The notes under the pieces: generated by a model
What the model saw: the letters and a program-made list of their open reading frames with translations, nothing else
Told to the model about the DNA's origin: nothing
The model's database searches: none
Made by a program: the position numbers and the translations under genes
NCBI GenBank assembly: GCA_030596405.1
Contig: JAUVKB010000024.1
Coordinates: 1-15,885 of the forward strand
Length of the DNA: 15,885 bases
Source: Deltaproteobacteria bacterium
GTDB taxonomy: Bacteria; Desulfobacterota; Desulfobacteria; Desulfobacterales; JAUVKB01
Direction: 5' to 3'
Shown: one piece after another, positions 7,000-14,740 of the stretch
How the letters are laid out: each line of letters starts with the position of its first letter
Numbering within the stretch: position 1 is the stretch's first letter

Positions 7000-7845
7000 A
7001 TGGAACTTGATGAAAAATATGTATCATTTGCCAAAAATGTCCAAAAAATATTTCAGAAAGGTTTAAAATTAAATAATAAAATATTATATTATATTGATTC
7101 TACTTTTTCAAACCCTTCGGCATACGAGCTTGAAAAAATAATTAGCGATGATTCCGACTGTGAAAAAGATGCTCTTGTTGAACTTATCTTTTTCCCGGAT
7201 GAATCGATTCAGATTCAACTGGAAGATGTTCTGGAAAAATATGATTTTGAAAAACAAAATGAAAAAAAGATTGCAGATTATCTTTCATTACAACAAATTG
7301 AAACAGTTATATACTTTCCCGATGACAGGGGCTCTTTAAAAATTGAAATGCCGGATTCCGTGGTCAGTCAATTCATATCACGGTTGAATATTTCAAAAAA
7401 ACAGCATAAAAAAGTTTTTTGTGCTGTAAACAACTATGTCGATAAAAACTATAAAAATTGCGTCAAGGTCAAACTAAGAAACACAAGATTTGCCTATACT
7501 GATAACAAAATTTTATTTATGCGCTGTTTTTTCGAAAAAATAAAATCAGACAGCAACGAATTTATTGAATGTTTAGATTTTATTTTAGATTTCCTTGACG
7601 AACTTCAAGACGATAATGATATATTTCAAGCCCTTATGGATAAAAAAATATTATATTCTCAAAACCTTCAAAAAACAGAAAAATTTGAGGAACAAATAAA
7701 GGAAAACAATATGGAAACCTTGATACTTCAAGGCGTGAAAATTCCATATATAAATAAAGAAAGCACATTAAATAAGATGCGGATAATCGACAAGATCAAC
7801 CGTGCTGTTTTCAGCGACAACATAGTAACCATGGAACCGTATTAA
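7000..7845 (+). CDS. Unrecognised AT-rich protein upstream of lolA
   Basis: 281 residues from the ATG at 7000 (MELDEKYVSFAKN). I do not recognise a family. It has no signal peptide and no membrane helix. It is rich in Lys, Asp, Glu, Asn and Ile and looks soluble and mostly helical, with a first segment (about 1-45) of the FAKNVQKIFQKGLKLNN type and an acidic DFILDFLDELQDDNDIF helix near 190-206. The start is uncertain: ATG 6979 has AGGGGG only 3 bases before it, ATG 7000 has GGCGGA about 8 bases before it, and a TTG at 6955 has nothing. The stop TAA overlaps the lolA ATG by one base (TAATG), so the two are translationally coupled. A link to lipoprotein or envelope traffic follows only from this position. 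Confidence 0.75.
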   Translation: MELDEKYVSFAKNVQKIFQKGLKLNNKILYYIDSTFSNPSAYELEKIISDDSDCEKDALVELIFFPDESIQIQLEDVLEKYDFEKQNEKKIADYLSLQQIETVIYFPDDRGSLKIEMPDSVVSQFISRLNISKKQHKKVFCAVNNYVDKNYKNCVKVKLRNTRFAYTDNKILFMRCFFEKIKSDSNEFIECLDFILDFLDELQDDNDIFQALMDKKILYSQNLQKTEKFEEQIKENNMETLILQGVKIPYINKESTLNKMRIIDKINRAVFSDNIVTMEPY

Positions 7846-8537
7846 TGAAATTAAAAATATTAATATTTCTTTGTATCCATATTTTCATAAGTACTCAGTC
7901 ATCCTTATGCGAGGATTCTTCTCCGGCATTAAATTCACAGGCAGAGGAATCCGCTCTCTTGTCAGATAAAATAATAAACGGAATTGAAAACCGATACAAT
8001 GTTTCCGGCTTCTCGGCACATTTTTTTCAAGAGTCGAGTATAAAGGCAATGGAGCTGACAGACACAGCCTCAGGCAAACTGATGATTAAACGCCCAGGGA
8101 TGATGAGATGGGAGTATGAAAAACCTGATAGACAAATTATCATTACAGACGGAAACACGTTATGGATATACAGACCCGAAGACAATCAGGTTATGACCGG
8201 CAAATCTCACGATTTTTTTAAGGGCGGCAAAGGGGCCGGCTTTCTTTCAGATATAAAAATTATCCGGCAAAAATTTAACGTGAGCCTTGAAAAAAATAAC
8301 AGTACGGATAATTATAAACTAAAACTGTTGCCTAAGGAAGAACTGTTTGACATATCGACTATATACCTGTCGATATCAAAAAATACTTTTGAGATAACTA
8401 CCGTCGTTACATATAATTCATATGGAGACAAAACTCGAATCGAGCTTAGCAAGTTTCAGTTTAACCATGATATAGATGATCTTATGTTCAGATTTAAAAT
8501 ACCTGAAGGCGCCGATATACTGAAACTTGACAATTAA
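7845..8537 (+). CDS. lolA: LolA-like outer-membrane lipoprotein carrier
   Basis: 230 residues with an N-terminal signal peptide (Lys2/Lys4, hydrophobic 5-16, cleavage near residue 20-23). Cys22 lacks a proper lipobox, so the protein is probably soluble in the periplasm. The LolA fold signature is clear: GKLMIKRPGMMRWEYEKP at 77-94, then QIIITDGNTLWIYRPEDNQV at 97-116, and the late strands YLSISKNTFEITTVVTY and the RIELSKFQFN block. LolA ferries lipoproteins from the inner-membrane Lol transporter to the outer membrane; the hydrophobic cavity is built by such Arg/Trp-containing strands. The ATG shares one base with the upstream stop codon, and the gene ends 16 bases before the nadA ATG, so the three genes form one transcription unit. 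Confidence 0.88.
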   Translation: MKLKILIFLCIHIFISTQSSLCEDSSPALNSQAEESALLSDKIINGIENRYNVSGFSAHFFQESSIKAMELTDTASGKLMIKRPGMMRWEYEKPDRQIIITDGNTLWIYRPEDNQVMTGKSHDFFKGGKGAGFLSDIKIIRQKFNVSLEKNNSTDNYKLKLLPKEELFDISTIYLSISKNTFEITTVVTYNSYGDKTRIELSKFQFNHDIDDLMFRFKIPEGADILKLDN

Positions 8538-8553
8538 ACAAGGCAAAAAAATT

Positions 8554-9444
8554 ATGAGGCAAAAAATAAAAGAACTGTTAAAAAAAAGAAAGGCGATCAT
8601 ACTCGCACATAACTACCAGCCCCCGGAAATTCAGGAAATTGCAGATCTTTGTGGCGATTCACTTGAGCTGAGCATAAGGGCATCTATGACTGATGCTGAA
8701 GTCATTCTGTTTTGCGGCGTACACTTTATGGCGGAAACAGCTTCAATTCTGTCACCGGACAAGACAGTGCTCCTCCCGCGAAAAGACGCAGGATGTCCGA
8801 TGGCCGACATGATAACGCCTGAGTCTCTTAAGGCAAGACTTGATGAACTGCCGCCCATGCCGGTTGCAACCTATGTAAACTCACCTGCCTCGGTCAAGGC
8901 ACTCTCCACAATCTGCTGCACATCTGCAAACGCTATCGAGGTTGTAAAAAGTTTGGATGCGAAAGAAGTTATGATGGTGCCCGACCGGAATCTGGCAAAG
9001 TATACAGCCTCCCATACAACCACAAAAATACATATCTGGGACGGATATTGCCCAATTCACGACATATTAACCCCAAAAGATGTTAACAAAGCCAAACAAG
9101 CTCATCCGGATGCTGTTTTTATGGCCCATCCGGAATGCCGGCCGGAGGTTCTTAAGCTGACCGGCAATATTTTAAGCACTTCCGGTATGATCAGATTTGC
9201 CCGGGAATCAAAAAGTCGCTCTTTTATTGTCGGCACCGAGGTGGGAATGCTCTATCCCTTAAAAAAGGCAAATCCTGATAAAAACTTTTATCCTGCTTCT
9301 TTAAGTATGGAATGTAGTGATATGAAAAAAATTACCGTAGAAGATGTCGCAAGGAGTCTCGAATTTATGGAAGGTCAAATCAAGGTTCCGGAACATATAC
9401 GCAGGCCGGCCTTAAAAGCGGTTCAAAGAATGATAGACACTTAA
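8554..9444 (+). CDS. nadA: Quinolinate synthase
   Basis: 296 residues. NadA condenses iminoaspartate (from L-aspartate oxidation) with dihydroxyacetone phosphate to quinolinate for NAD synthesis. The three cluster cysteines are visible: Cys81 (AGCPMAD), Cys166 (GYCPIHD) and Cys253 (MECSDMKK). Family motifs AHNYQPPEIQEIADLCGDS (18-36), FCGVHFMAETA (53-63), ATYVNSPASVKA (105-116), VPDRNLAKY (142-150) and HPECRPEV (192-199) are all intact. Its length is that of the short, compact NadA type. The ATG at 8554 is preferred over a TTG at 8527, which would overlap lolA and add nine residues before the conserved start. No nadB or nadC is in view. The stop overlaps the stop of the convergent ClC gene (shared TTAA). 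Confidence 0.96.
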   Translation: MRQKIKELLKKRKAIILAHNYQPPEIQEIADLCGDSLELSIRASMTDAEVILFCGVHFMAETASILSPDKTVLLPRKDAGCPMADMITPESLKARLDELPPMPVATYVNSPASVKALSTICCTSANAIEVVKSLDAKEVMMVPDRNLAKYTASHTTTKIHIWDGYCPIHDILTPKDVNKAKQAHPDAVFMAHPECRPEVLKLTGNILSTSGMIRFARESKSRSFIVGTEVGMLYPLKKANPDKNFYPASLSMECSDMKKITVEDVARSLEFMEGQIKVPEHIRRPALKAVQRMIDT

Positions 9445-11264
9445 TTTCCAACCCTGTTTTTCATCTCCAGTATCCGTTGATTATAGTATGATATAACTTC
9501 TCTTCTGTTCAGCATCCCGATAAGGACGCCATGATCATCATCTTTTACTACAGGAAGGCTGTCGATATTCTTGGTTGTAAATTTTTTCAGGACCGAATTT
9601 AAATCATCAGATGGAGTGGTTGTAATGATATCGGAAGTGCAAATATCCTCCATAACAACAAGACTCTCAATTTCCTCTGAAAAAAGCACCCCTCTGATGT
9701 CCGTACTGGAAAATATTCCTACCAGTCTTTCATGTTGATCCATTACAGGAAAATAATGCTGCTTTGTCTCAGAAAAAAGTTTTTTAAATTGCGAAAATGG
9801 CATATTCCGAGCTATAAGACTTACTTTTTTAACCAGGTGCATGAGGTCTTTAACCCTTATGGCCTGTAAAATATCCACGAAGAAATCCCCGGCATGGGCC
9901 GGCGAATCAACCTTGCTTTTGACCTGCTTGTTGTATATAGTCCATTTCTGTGCTGCCAGGTATGAAACTGAACATACAAGGAGACTCGGCAAAAGCAGAT
10001 GATATGAGTTTGTCATTTCACTAACAAATATAATAGTAGATATCGGGGTATTTGAAACCGCAGTAAAAAAACCTGCCATTCCAACCACAACAAAGGCGCC
10101 CGGTTCTGTCACAACACCCGGCATAATCTGATTAAATATTTTTCCAACGATCCCCCCCATTGCGCCTCCGATTACAATCGACGGCCCGAACACACCCCCG
10201 CTACCACCCGATCCTATTGAAAATGATGTGGTAATTATTTTACCGATAGCAAGGGCAAATAAAAATGGAATGGTCAGTTCATTGTAAAGCGCTTTCTGAG
10301 CAAAACCGTATCCAAATGCCAGGGTCTGGGGCAAAAAGAAACCGATAATACCCACGCAAAGTCCACCAATAGCAGGCTTTATATGATTCGGGATATTCAT
10401 CGACTTGAAAAATTTCGTGACGCCGTAAAACATTTTTATATAAAACACGCCTATAACTACAAGAACCAACGCCAAAACAATATAAGGCCCTAATTCCAGA
10501 GGATTATAGAAGTGAAAATAAGGAGAATCAAACAAAGACCCCCAGCCAAACACGAGGCAAAACAGGCAATAGGCGACTACGGATGAGACGCCCGCAGGGA
10601 TAATAACCTCCGACTCAAACTCGGAATCCTTGTAAAGTACTTCGGCAGCAAAAAGGGCGCCTGCCAGTGGCGCCCTGAATATACTCCCGACACCTGCACC
10701 AATTCCAGCAGCCATCATAATCCTTCGTTCCCGGTCTGACAGCTTAAGTTTAGTTGCCAGAAATGAACCAAAACCTGCACCAATTTGAGCTATCGGGCCT
10801 TCCCTCCCTCCGGATCCACCGGTTGTAAGTGTAAGGACAGAGGCTATTGTTTTGACAATCGGCACCCTCCCTCTAATAAAACCTCCCCTGCTGTGATATG
10901 CATCAATTGCCGCATCCGTACCATGCCCTTCTGCTTCAGGAGCAAACGTATACACGAGCCATCCACTAATAATACCACCAAAGGCAGGGAGAAATAATAG
11001 AGTAAAACGGTTAAAAGAAGTGCTTGAAGGCGAAAAAAAATGATGCTCACCGGCAGGAGAAGGGGGCCTATAACCGGCAATAAAATCCATAAAATAATGA
11101 AGACCGATTTGGCAAAGACAGTGGAAAACAATAGAGCCAAGACCTGCTATAACTCCAATTATTATAAAGTAGAAAAACCATTTGCCTGCATAGGCGATTC
11201 TAACAGACCTGTCTTTACCGACAACGACATTAAAGCTTTTTTTCAGTCGAGATAATATTGACAT
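9441..11264 (-). CDS. ClC-family chloride channel/antiporter with C-terminal CBS pair
   Basis: 607 residues from the ATG at 11264; a longer frame to 11345 overlaps the aminotransferase gene and has no supporting start. The ClC membrane core covers about 25-445. GREGP with the gating Glu155 lies at 153-157, and GGVFGP (the GxFxP anion-site motif) at 356-361. The first anion motif, GSGIP in ClC-ec1, is replaced by EGHGTDAAID (111-120). In the PLAGALFAAEV helix (199-209) the position of ClC-ec1 Glu203, the internal proton glutamate, is Val209 by my alignment. Two CBS domains follow at about 470-530 and 538-598, as regulatory nucleotide-sensing modules. The gene starts 11 bases after the aminotransferase stop, so the two are probably cotranscribed. 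No clear Shine-Dalgarno is seen. Confidence 0.93.
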   Translation of the reverse strand: MSILSRLKKSFNVVVGKDRSVRIAYAGKWFFYFIIIGVIAGLGSIVFHCLCQIGLHYFMDFIAGYRPPSPAGEHHFFSPSSTSFNRFTLLFLPAFGGIISGWLVYTFAPEAEGHGTDAAIDAYHSRGGFIRGRVPIVKTIASVLTLTTGGSGGREGPIAQIGAGFGSFLATKLKLSDRERRIMMAAGIGAGVGSIFRAPLAGALFAAEVLYKDSEFESEVIIPAGVSSVVAYCLFCLVFGWGSLFDSPYFHFYNPLELGPYIVLALVLVVIGVFYIKMFYGVTKFFKSMNIPNHIKPAIGGLCVGIIGFFLPQTLAFGYGFAQKALYNELTIPFLFALAIGKIITTSFSIGSGGSGGVFGPSIVIGGAMGGIVGKIFNQIMPGVVTEPGAFVVVGMAGFFTAVSNTPISTIIFVSEMTNSYHLLLPSLLVCSVSYLAAQKWTIYNKQVKSKVDSPAHAGDFFVDILQAIRVKDLMHLVKKVSLIARNMPFSQFKKLFSETKQHYFPVMDQHERLVGIFSSTDIRGVLFSEEIESLVVMEDICTSDIITTTPSDDLNSVLKKFTTKNIDSLPVVKDDDHGVLIGMLNRREVISYYNQRILEMKNRVGN

Positions 11265-11275
11265 TATGTATTCAT

Positions 11276-12595
11276 TTATTTCAAATCTTCTATGCCTTGC
11301 AATATAATATCGAACAATTCCGGAATGTCGTTTTCCTCCAGACATGAAAATGCTATTCTAAGATTCTTTTCTCCAATAGAAATCAGACCCACGCCATATC
11401 TGTCAAGAAGGTGACACCTGAGCGTTTCAGCATTTACGGATTTTAATTTGATACACATGAAATATCCGGAATTAAAGGGGTAAACATCCCATGCATCTTT
11501 GTACTTTGGATCCAAAAGGACTCCTTTTAAACGAAGAGCCCTGTTTTTAAGTATTTCAAACTTCTCTTTTTTTTCAGCTGCGTAATTTTCGTCCTGCATG
11601 GATTTTAATATAATGGACTGGCCAAGATGAGAAGCATTAGATATGGAAGCCCTAACACATCCGGCGGTCTTTTTTTCAAGTGCATCATATACCTGACATA
11701 AATCTATATCGGAATTTTCTTCTATTTTACATCCATAGGTAATAAAACCGACTCGTAACCCCCAGGCGAAGTTCTCTTTGGTAGCGCCATCCATCTTAAT
11801 TGCAAATAGCCTTGGATGCTTATCGCAAAGACGTGAAAAAATAGATTCTTTCATGGTTTTATCCTCATAAAAGAGTCCGAAATAGGCATCATCTGCAACT
11901 GCAACAACATTTGTTCCATGTTTTGCCACATCAGTCAGGATTTCTACGATTTGATTTCCCTCGCTATCGGCTATGGTATAGCCGGTTGGGTTATGTGGAA
12001 AATTTAGAAGAACAATAACCTTGTTATGTTTTTTTGCTTCTGCTTTGACTTTTTCTTCAAAAGCCGCAAGATTAAATTCACCGCTTTTTGTAAACATCTG
12101 GTACTTACTTATCTTTGCTCCCTTTCTAACATTTAAAATCAAATTATAATTTCCCCACATCATATCAGGCAGTATTACAACATCGGCAGGATCTATCCAT
12201 ATATCTGAGACTACGCTAATAGCATGAGTTATGCCACATGTGACTACAGGAAGGCTTATACCCTTATTTGTAAGTGAAGGATTTTTTTCAAATAAGGCTT
12301 TCTGCCAAATCTCTCTTAAACCCGGAATTCCAAAGGAGGGTGCATAGGTTAAAAATTCTCGGGGCCGGATATCTTTAATAAGAGACGTAACAGTATCAAA
12401 ACACATGGTTCTGTCCTGTTCCTTGGCAATTCCTATGGTTGCGTTCAACTTATGGGCTTTTTCCTTGGCTTCCGCACTCTGGCTTAAAATCCCTTTTGGA
12501 AAAAAAAGGTTTTTGCCGATATCCGAGAACATTTCCATGATATGGGGATTAGCCGTTTCGATTATATTGTTAAACCCTTCTGCAATAGGATCCAT
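11276..12595 (-). CDS. Fold-type I PLP aminotransferase (class I/II)
   Basis: 439 residues. All hallmark residues of the aspartate aminotransferase fold are present: NFPHNPTGY at 198-206 (the Asn202 that contacts PLP O3'), Asp235 with Tyr238 (DDAYF), the Schiff-base Lys273 (DGATKEN), Arg281 eight residues on (GLRVGF), and Arg413 (NLRIAFS) for the substrate carboxylate. YAPSFGIPGLRE (84-95) is the usual N-terminal glycine-rich stretch. The amino donor and acceptor are not readable; aspartate, aromatic or alanine-type activity are all possible. AAGGGGG nine bases or so before the ATG supports the start. The gene has its own candidate promoter downstream of the etf terminator and leads into the ClC gene. 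Confidence 0.93.
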   Translation of the reverse strand: MDPIAEGFNNIIETANPHIMEMFSDIGKNLFFPKGILSQSAEAKEKAHKLNATIGIAKEQDRTMCFDTVTSLIKDIRPREFLTYAPSFGIPGLREIWQKALFEKNPSLTNKGISLPVVTCGITHAISVVSDIWIDPADVVILPDMMWGNYNLILNVRKGAKISKYQMFTKSGEFNLAAFEEKVKAEAKKHNKVIVLLNFPHNPTGYTIADSEGNQIVEILTDVAKHGTNVVAVADDAYFGLFYEDKTMKESIFSRLCDKHPRLFAIKMDGATKENFAWGLRVGFITYGCKIEENSDIDLCQVYDALEKKTAGCVRASISNASHLGQSIILKSMQDENYAAEKKEKFEILKNRALRLKGVLLDPKYKDAWDVYPFNSGYFMCIKLKSVNAETLRCHLLDRYGVGLISIGEKNLRIAFSCLEENDIPELFDIILQGIEDLK

Positions 12596-12691
12596 CTAAA
12601 ATACCCCCTTGAAATCTGTTTGTGTTCGAAATTTGCCGATTGCATCTCAAAAATTATTTTAAATTGTGAAAAAAACAACACGATGGCGATT

Positions 12692-12719
12692 CTTACAGTT
12701 TTGGAAGAAAAAAAGTCAA
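12692..12719 (-). promoter_or_regulatory. Candidate sigma-70 promoter for the aminotransferase-ClC pair
   Basis: On the minus strand TTGACT (12714-12719), 16 bases, then TGTAAG (12692-12697). It lies between the etf terminator and the aminotransferase ATG (12595), leaving a leader of about 90 bases. The rest of the 289-base gap has no credible gene; frames reading through it also read through the terminator. Confidence 0.5.
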
Positions 12720-12790
12720 GCGAAAAAGCTGGAAATTTAAGTACATCCAAAAAATCATCTCTTCCTTTATTAAATATTAAAATGGATGCA

Positions 12791-12822
12791 ACAAAAAACC
12801 CCGCTTGTTTCCAGCGGGGTTT
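12791..12822 (-). terminator. Intrinsic terminator of the etf operon
   Basis: A perfect 10-bp stem, AAACCCCGCT (12796-12805) with AGCGGGGTTT (12813-12822), has a 7-base loop. On the minus strand it is followed directly by a T-run (complement of 12791-12798), the classic Rho-independent form. It lies about 63 bases past the etfA stop and separates the etf operon from the aminotransferase. Confidence 0.9.
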
Positions 12823-12823
12823 C

Positions 12824-12853
12824 CCGGCTGCAATAAAACTCAACAGCAGCCGG
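12824..12853 (-). repeat. Second hairpin directly upstream of the etf terminator
   Basis: CCGGCTGC (12824-12831) pairs perfectly with GCAGCCGG (12846-12853) across a 14-base loop. It ends one base from the terminator stem, so the etf transcript ends in two stacked hairpins. It has no T-run of its own and could protect the 3' end or assist termination. Confidence 0.7.
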
Positions 12854-12884
12854 CTATAAGGAGAAGTCCTTTTATTTAAAAATT

Positions 12885-13865
12885 CTATTTCAGTTCATTA
12901 ACTTTGTCTGTAAGTTCGGGAACAAAATCAAGTATATCGGCAATAATACCTACATCTGCCACCTGGAAAATAGGGGCTTTGGTATTTTTGTTTACAGCCA
13001 CCATGAATGGCGCGCCCTTAATTCCGCCTAAATGCTGGAATGAACCGCTTATGCCAAGCGCCATGTAGACTTTCGGTTTTACTGTCTGGCCGGAAGTTCC
13101 GACTTGACGGGCTTTCTCCAGCCATTTAGCGTCAACAATAGGTCTGGAACATGAAACATCTCCACCCACAGCCTCTGCAAGATCAGATATTATTTCCAAA
13201 TTGTCCTGATCTTCGATTCCTCTTCCGACTGAAACAAGAATCTCCGACTTGGTAATATCGACCTCGCCTACTTCGGCCTCGACGACTTCTATAAAACGAC
13301 GTTTGCCCGGCAGATCTCCCGCCATTGCATCCGCAGTTTTGTCAACTACCTGACCATTTGCTCCTTGACTTTCATCCGCCTGGAACGACCCTGGGCGGAC
13401 AGTAATTACAATGCCTTTCGAAAGATCACAAAGGACATGAGTGCTTACCTGGCCGCTGTACTCCTGACGCACAGCTTTAAGGTTAACATCCTCAACACCT
13501 TCAAAATCAACCACATCTGAAAGGTACGACGTATTAAGTTTTATGGAAAGACCAGGGGTAAGATCCATTCCAAAGGTATCGTGAGCCGCAAGAACAATAC
13601 TTCCCTCAGGTAAAATCCGGGTTAGCATGCCTCTAATTATTTCAGCATTCGGATAGGAAACCGCATCATTATCAATTTTCCAAACCTCTTGAAAAGAAGG
13701 GGCAACTTTATTGCATACCGCATCAACATCACCGCCGGAACCGGCAATAATTGCAGTAACAGAGGCATCGGGAACTATTTTTTTGGCTGCAGCAAGCAAC
13801 TCAAGGGCTGAATCATCGGCAACCCCTTCCTTGTGAACTATATATGCAAAAATTTGTTGAGCCAT
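12885..13865 (-). CDS. etfA: Electron transfer flavoprotein alpha subunit
   Basis: 326 residues. The N-terminal Etf domain (about 1-190) is followed by the FAD-binding domain: VSVGRGIED (211-219), SRPIVDAKWL (240-249), the GTSGQTVKPKVY block (256-267), GISGSFQHLGGIKG (271-284) and APIFQVADVGIIAD (297-310). EtfAB carries electrons from acyl-CoA dehydrogenases; the alpha FAD is the shuttle that reduces the partner oxidoreductase. The ATG overlaps the etfB stop by one base (TAATG), and GGGAGG lies nine bases before it, so subunit synthesis is coupled. Length and motifs are normal for the family. Its partner is probably the Fe-S protein encoded upstream in the same operon. Confidence 0.97.
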   Translation of the reverse strand: MAQQIFAYIVHKEGVADDSALELLAAAKKIVPDASVTAIIAGSGGDVDAVCNKVAPSFQEVWKIDNDAVSYPNAEIIRGMLTRILPEGSIVLAAHDTFGMDLTPGLSIKLNTSYLSDVVDFEGVEDVNLKAVRQEYSGQVSTHVLCDLSKGIVITVRPGSFQADESQGANGQVVDKTADAMAGDLPGKRRFIEVVEAEVGEVDITKSEILVSVGRGIEDQDNLEIISDLAEAVGGDVSCSRPIVDAKWLEKARQVGTSGQTVKPKVYMALGISGSFQHLGGIKGAPFMVAVNKNTKAPIFQVADVGIIADILDFVPELTDKVNELK

Positions 13866-14656
13866 TATTTGATACCTCCCTTGGATTTTAAAATTTCAAC
13901 AAGTTTCTCTATAATCTCTTCAGTACTTCCTTCAAGCATTTCAGCACCCTCGCCAAATTCAGGCACAAAGTAATCGATAAGCTTTACGTTTGCTCCCGCT
14001 TCTCCAACGGAATCGGGTGATAGACCAAGATCGCCAGCGCTGTGAACAGGGAGTTCAACAGATGCGACCTTTCTTATACCACGGATACCTACATAACGCG
14101 GCTCGTTTATACCGGTCTGTATGGAAAGAACACATGGAAGATCAATTTCATTCATCTCCTGGTTTCCACCTTCAATTTCCCGGCCAACCTTAATCTTTTT
14201 ATCATCTAAAACTTCTATCTTGTTAACAAGTGAGGCATACGGCCAATCCAGCATCGCGGCCAGCATACCGCCCACCTGACCGGCGCCATCATCCGCCTGT
14301 GCTCCGGTAAGGATCAAATTATAATTGCCCTTTTCAACCTCTGCTTTTAAAATACTTGCTATTCCTTTTCCATCAGACCCTTCAAAAACTTCATCCGAAA
14401 GAAGAATTCCCTTGTCTGCTCCCATAGCCATTTCTCTTCTTATTACTTCTTCAGACTCTTCATCCCCAACAGAAACAACCGTAACGCCTCCGCCGATGTT
14501 GTCACGGATCTGAATAGCCTCTTCAACCGCATAATTGTCCCATTCGTTTACCGAGTAGACAAGATCATCCCTTTCAATATCCGTACCCTTGCTATTAACC
14601 TCAATTTCATTTTCTGAGGTATCAGGAACCCTCTTGACACATACCAAAATCTCCAT
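13865..14656 (-). CDS. etfB: Electron transfer flavoprotein beta subunit
   Basis: 263 residues from the ATG at 14656. GGGAGG ends directly at an earlier ATG (14662), so the ATG two codons later, with six bases of spacing, is the better start (MEILVCVKRVPDT). Family features: VNEWDNYAVEEAI (36-48), VVSVGDEESEEVIRREMAMGAD (60-81) and the nucleotide-binding segment LTGAQADDGAGQVGGMLA (116-133). EtfB holds AMP in ordinary ETFs or a second FAD in electron-bifurcating ones; the sequence alone did not let me decide. The gene follows the Fe-S oxidoreductase after an 84-base gap (78 bases to the earlier ATG) and overlaps etfA by one base. Confidence 0.96.
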   Translation of the reverse strand: MEILVCVKRVPDTSENEIEVNSKGTDIERDDLVYSVNEWDNYAVEEAIQIRDNIGGGVTVVSVGDEESEEVIRREMAMGADKGILLSDEVFEGSDGKGIASILKAEVEKGNYNLILTGAQADDGAGQVGGMLAAMLDWPYASLVNKIEVLDDKKIKVGREIEGGNQEMNEIDLPCVLSIQTGINEPRYVGIRGIRKVASVELPVHSAGDLGLSPDSVGEAGANVKLIDYFVPEFGEGAEMLEGSTEEIIEKLVEILKSKGGIK

Positions 14657-14740
14657 GTTCATCCTCCCAAATTATTTATTACAAATTATAGGGTATTTTA
14701 TTATGCTCAACACCTTGATAACAAACACAAACTCTGACAA

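Noticed and set aside
8527..8529. TTG start for nadA
   Set aside because: It overlaps lolA; the ATG at 8554 gives the normal NadA start and length.
11265..11345. N-terminal extension of the ClC frame to an ATG at 11345
   Set aside because: It overlaps the end of the aminotransferase gene, adds 27 residues unlike any ClC N-terminus, and the ATG at 11264 fits the gene spacing.
12542..12859. Open frames on both strands across the etf/aminotransferase gap (about 93-105 residues)
   Set aside because: They run through the intrinsic terminator and candidate promoter and have no recognisable protein features.
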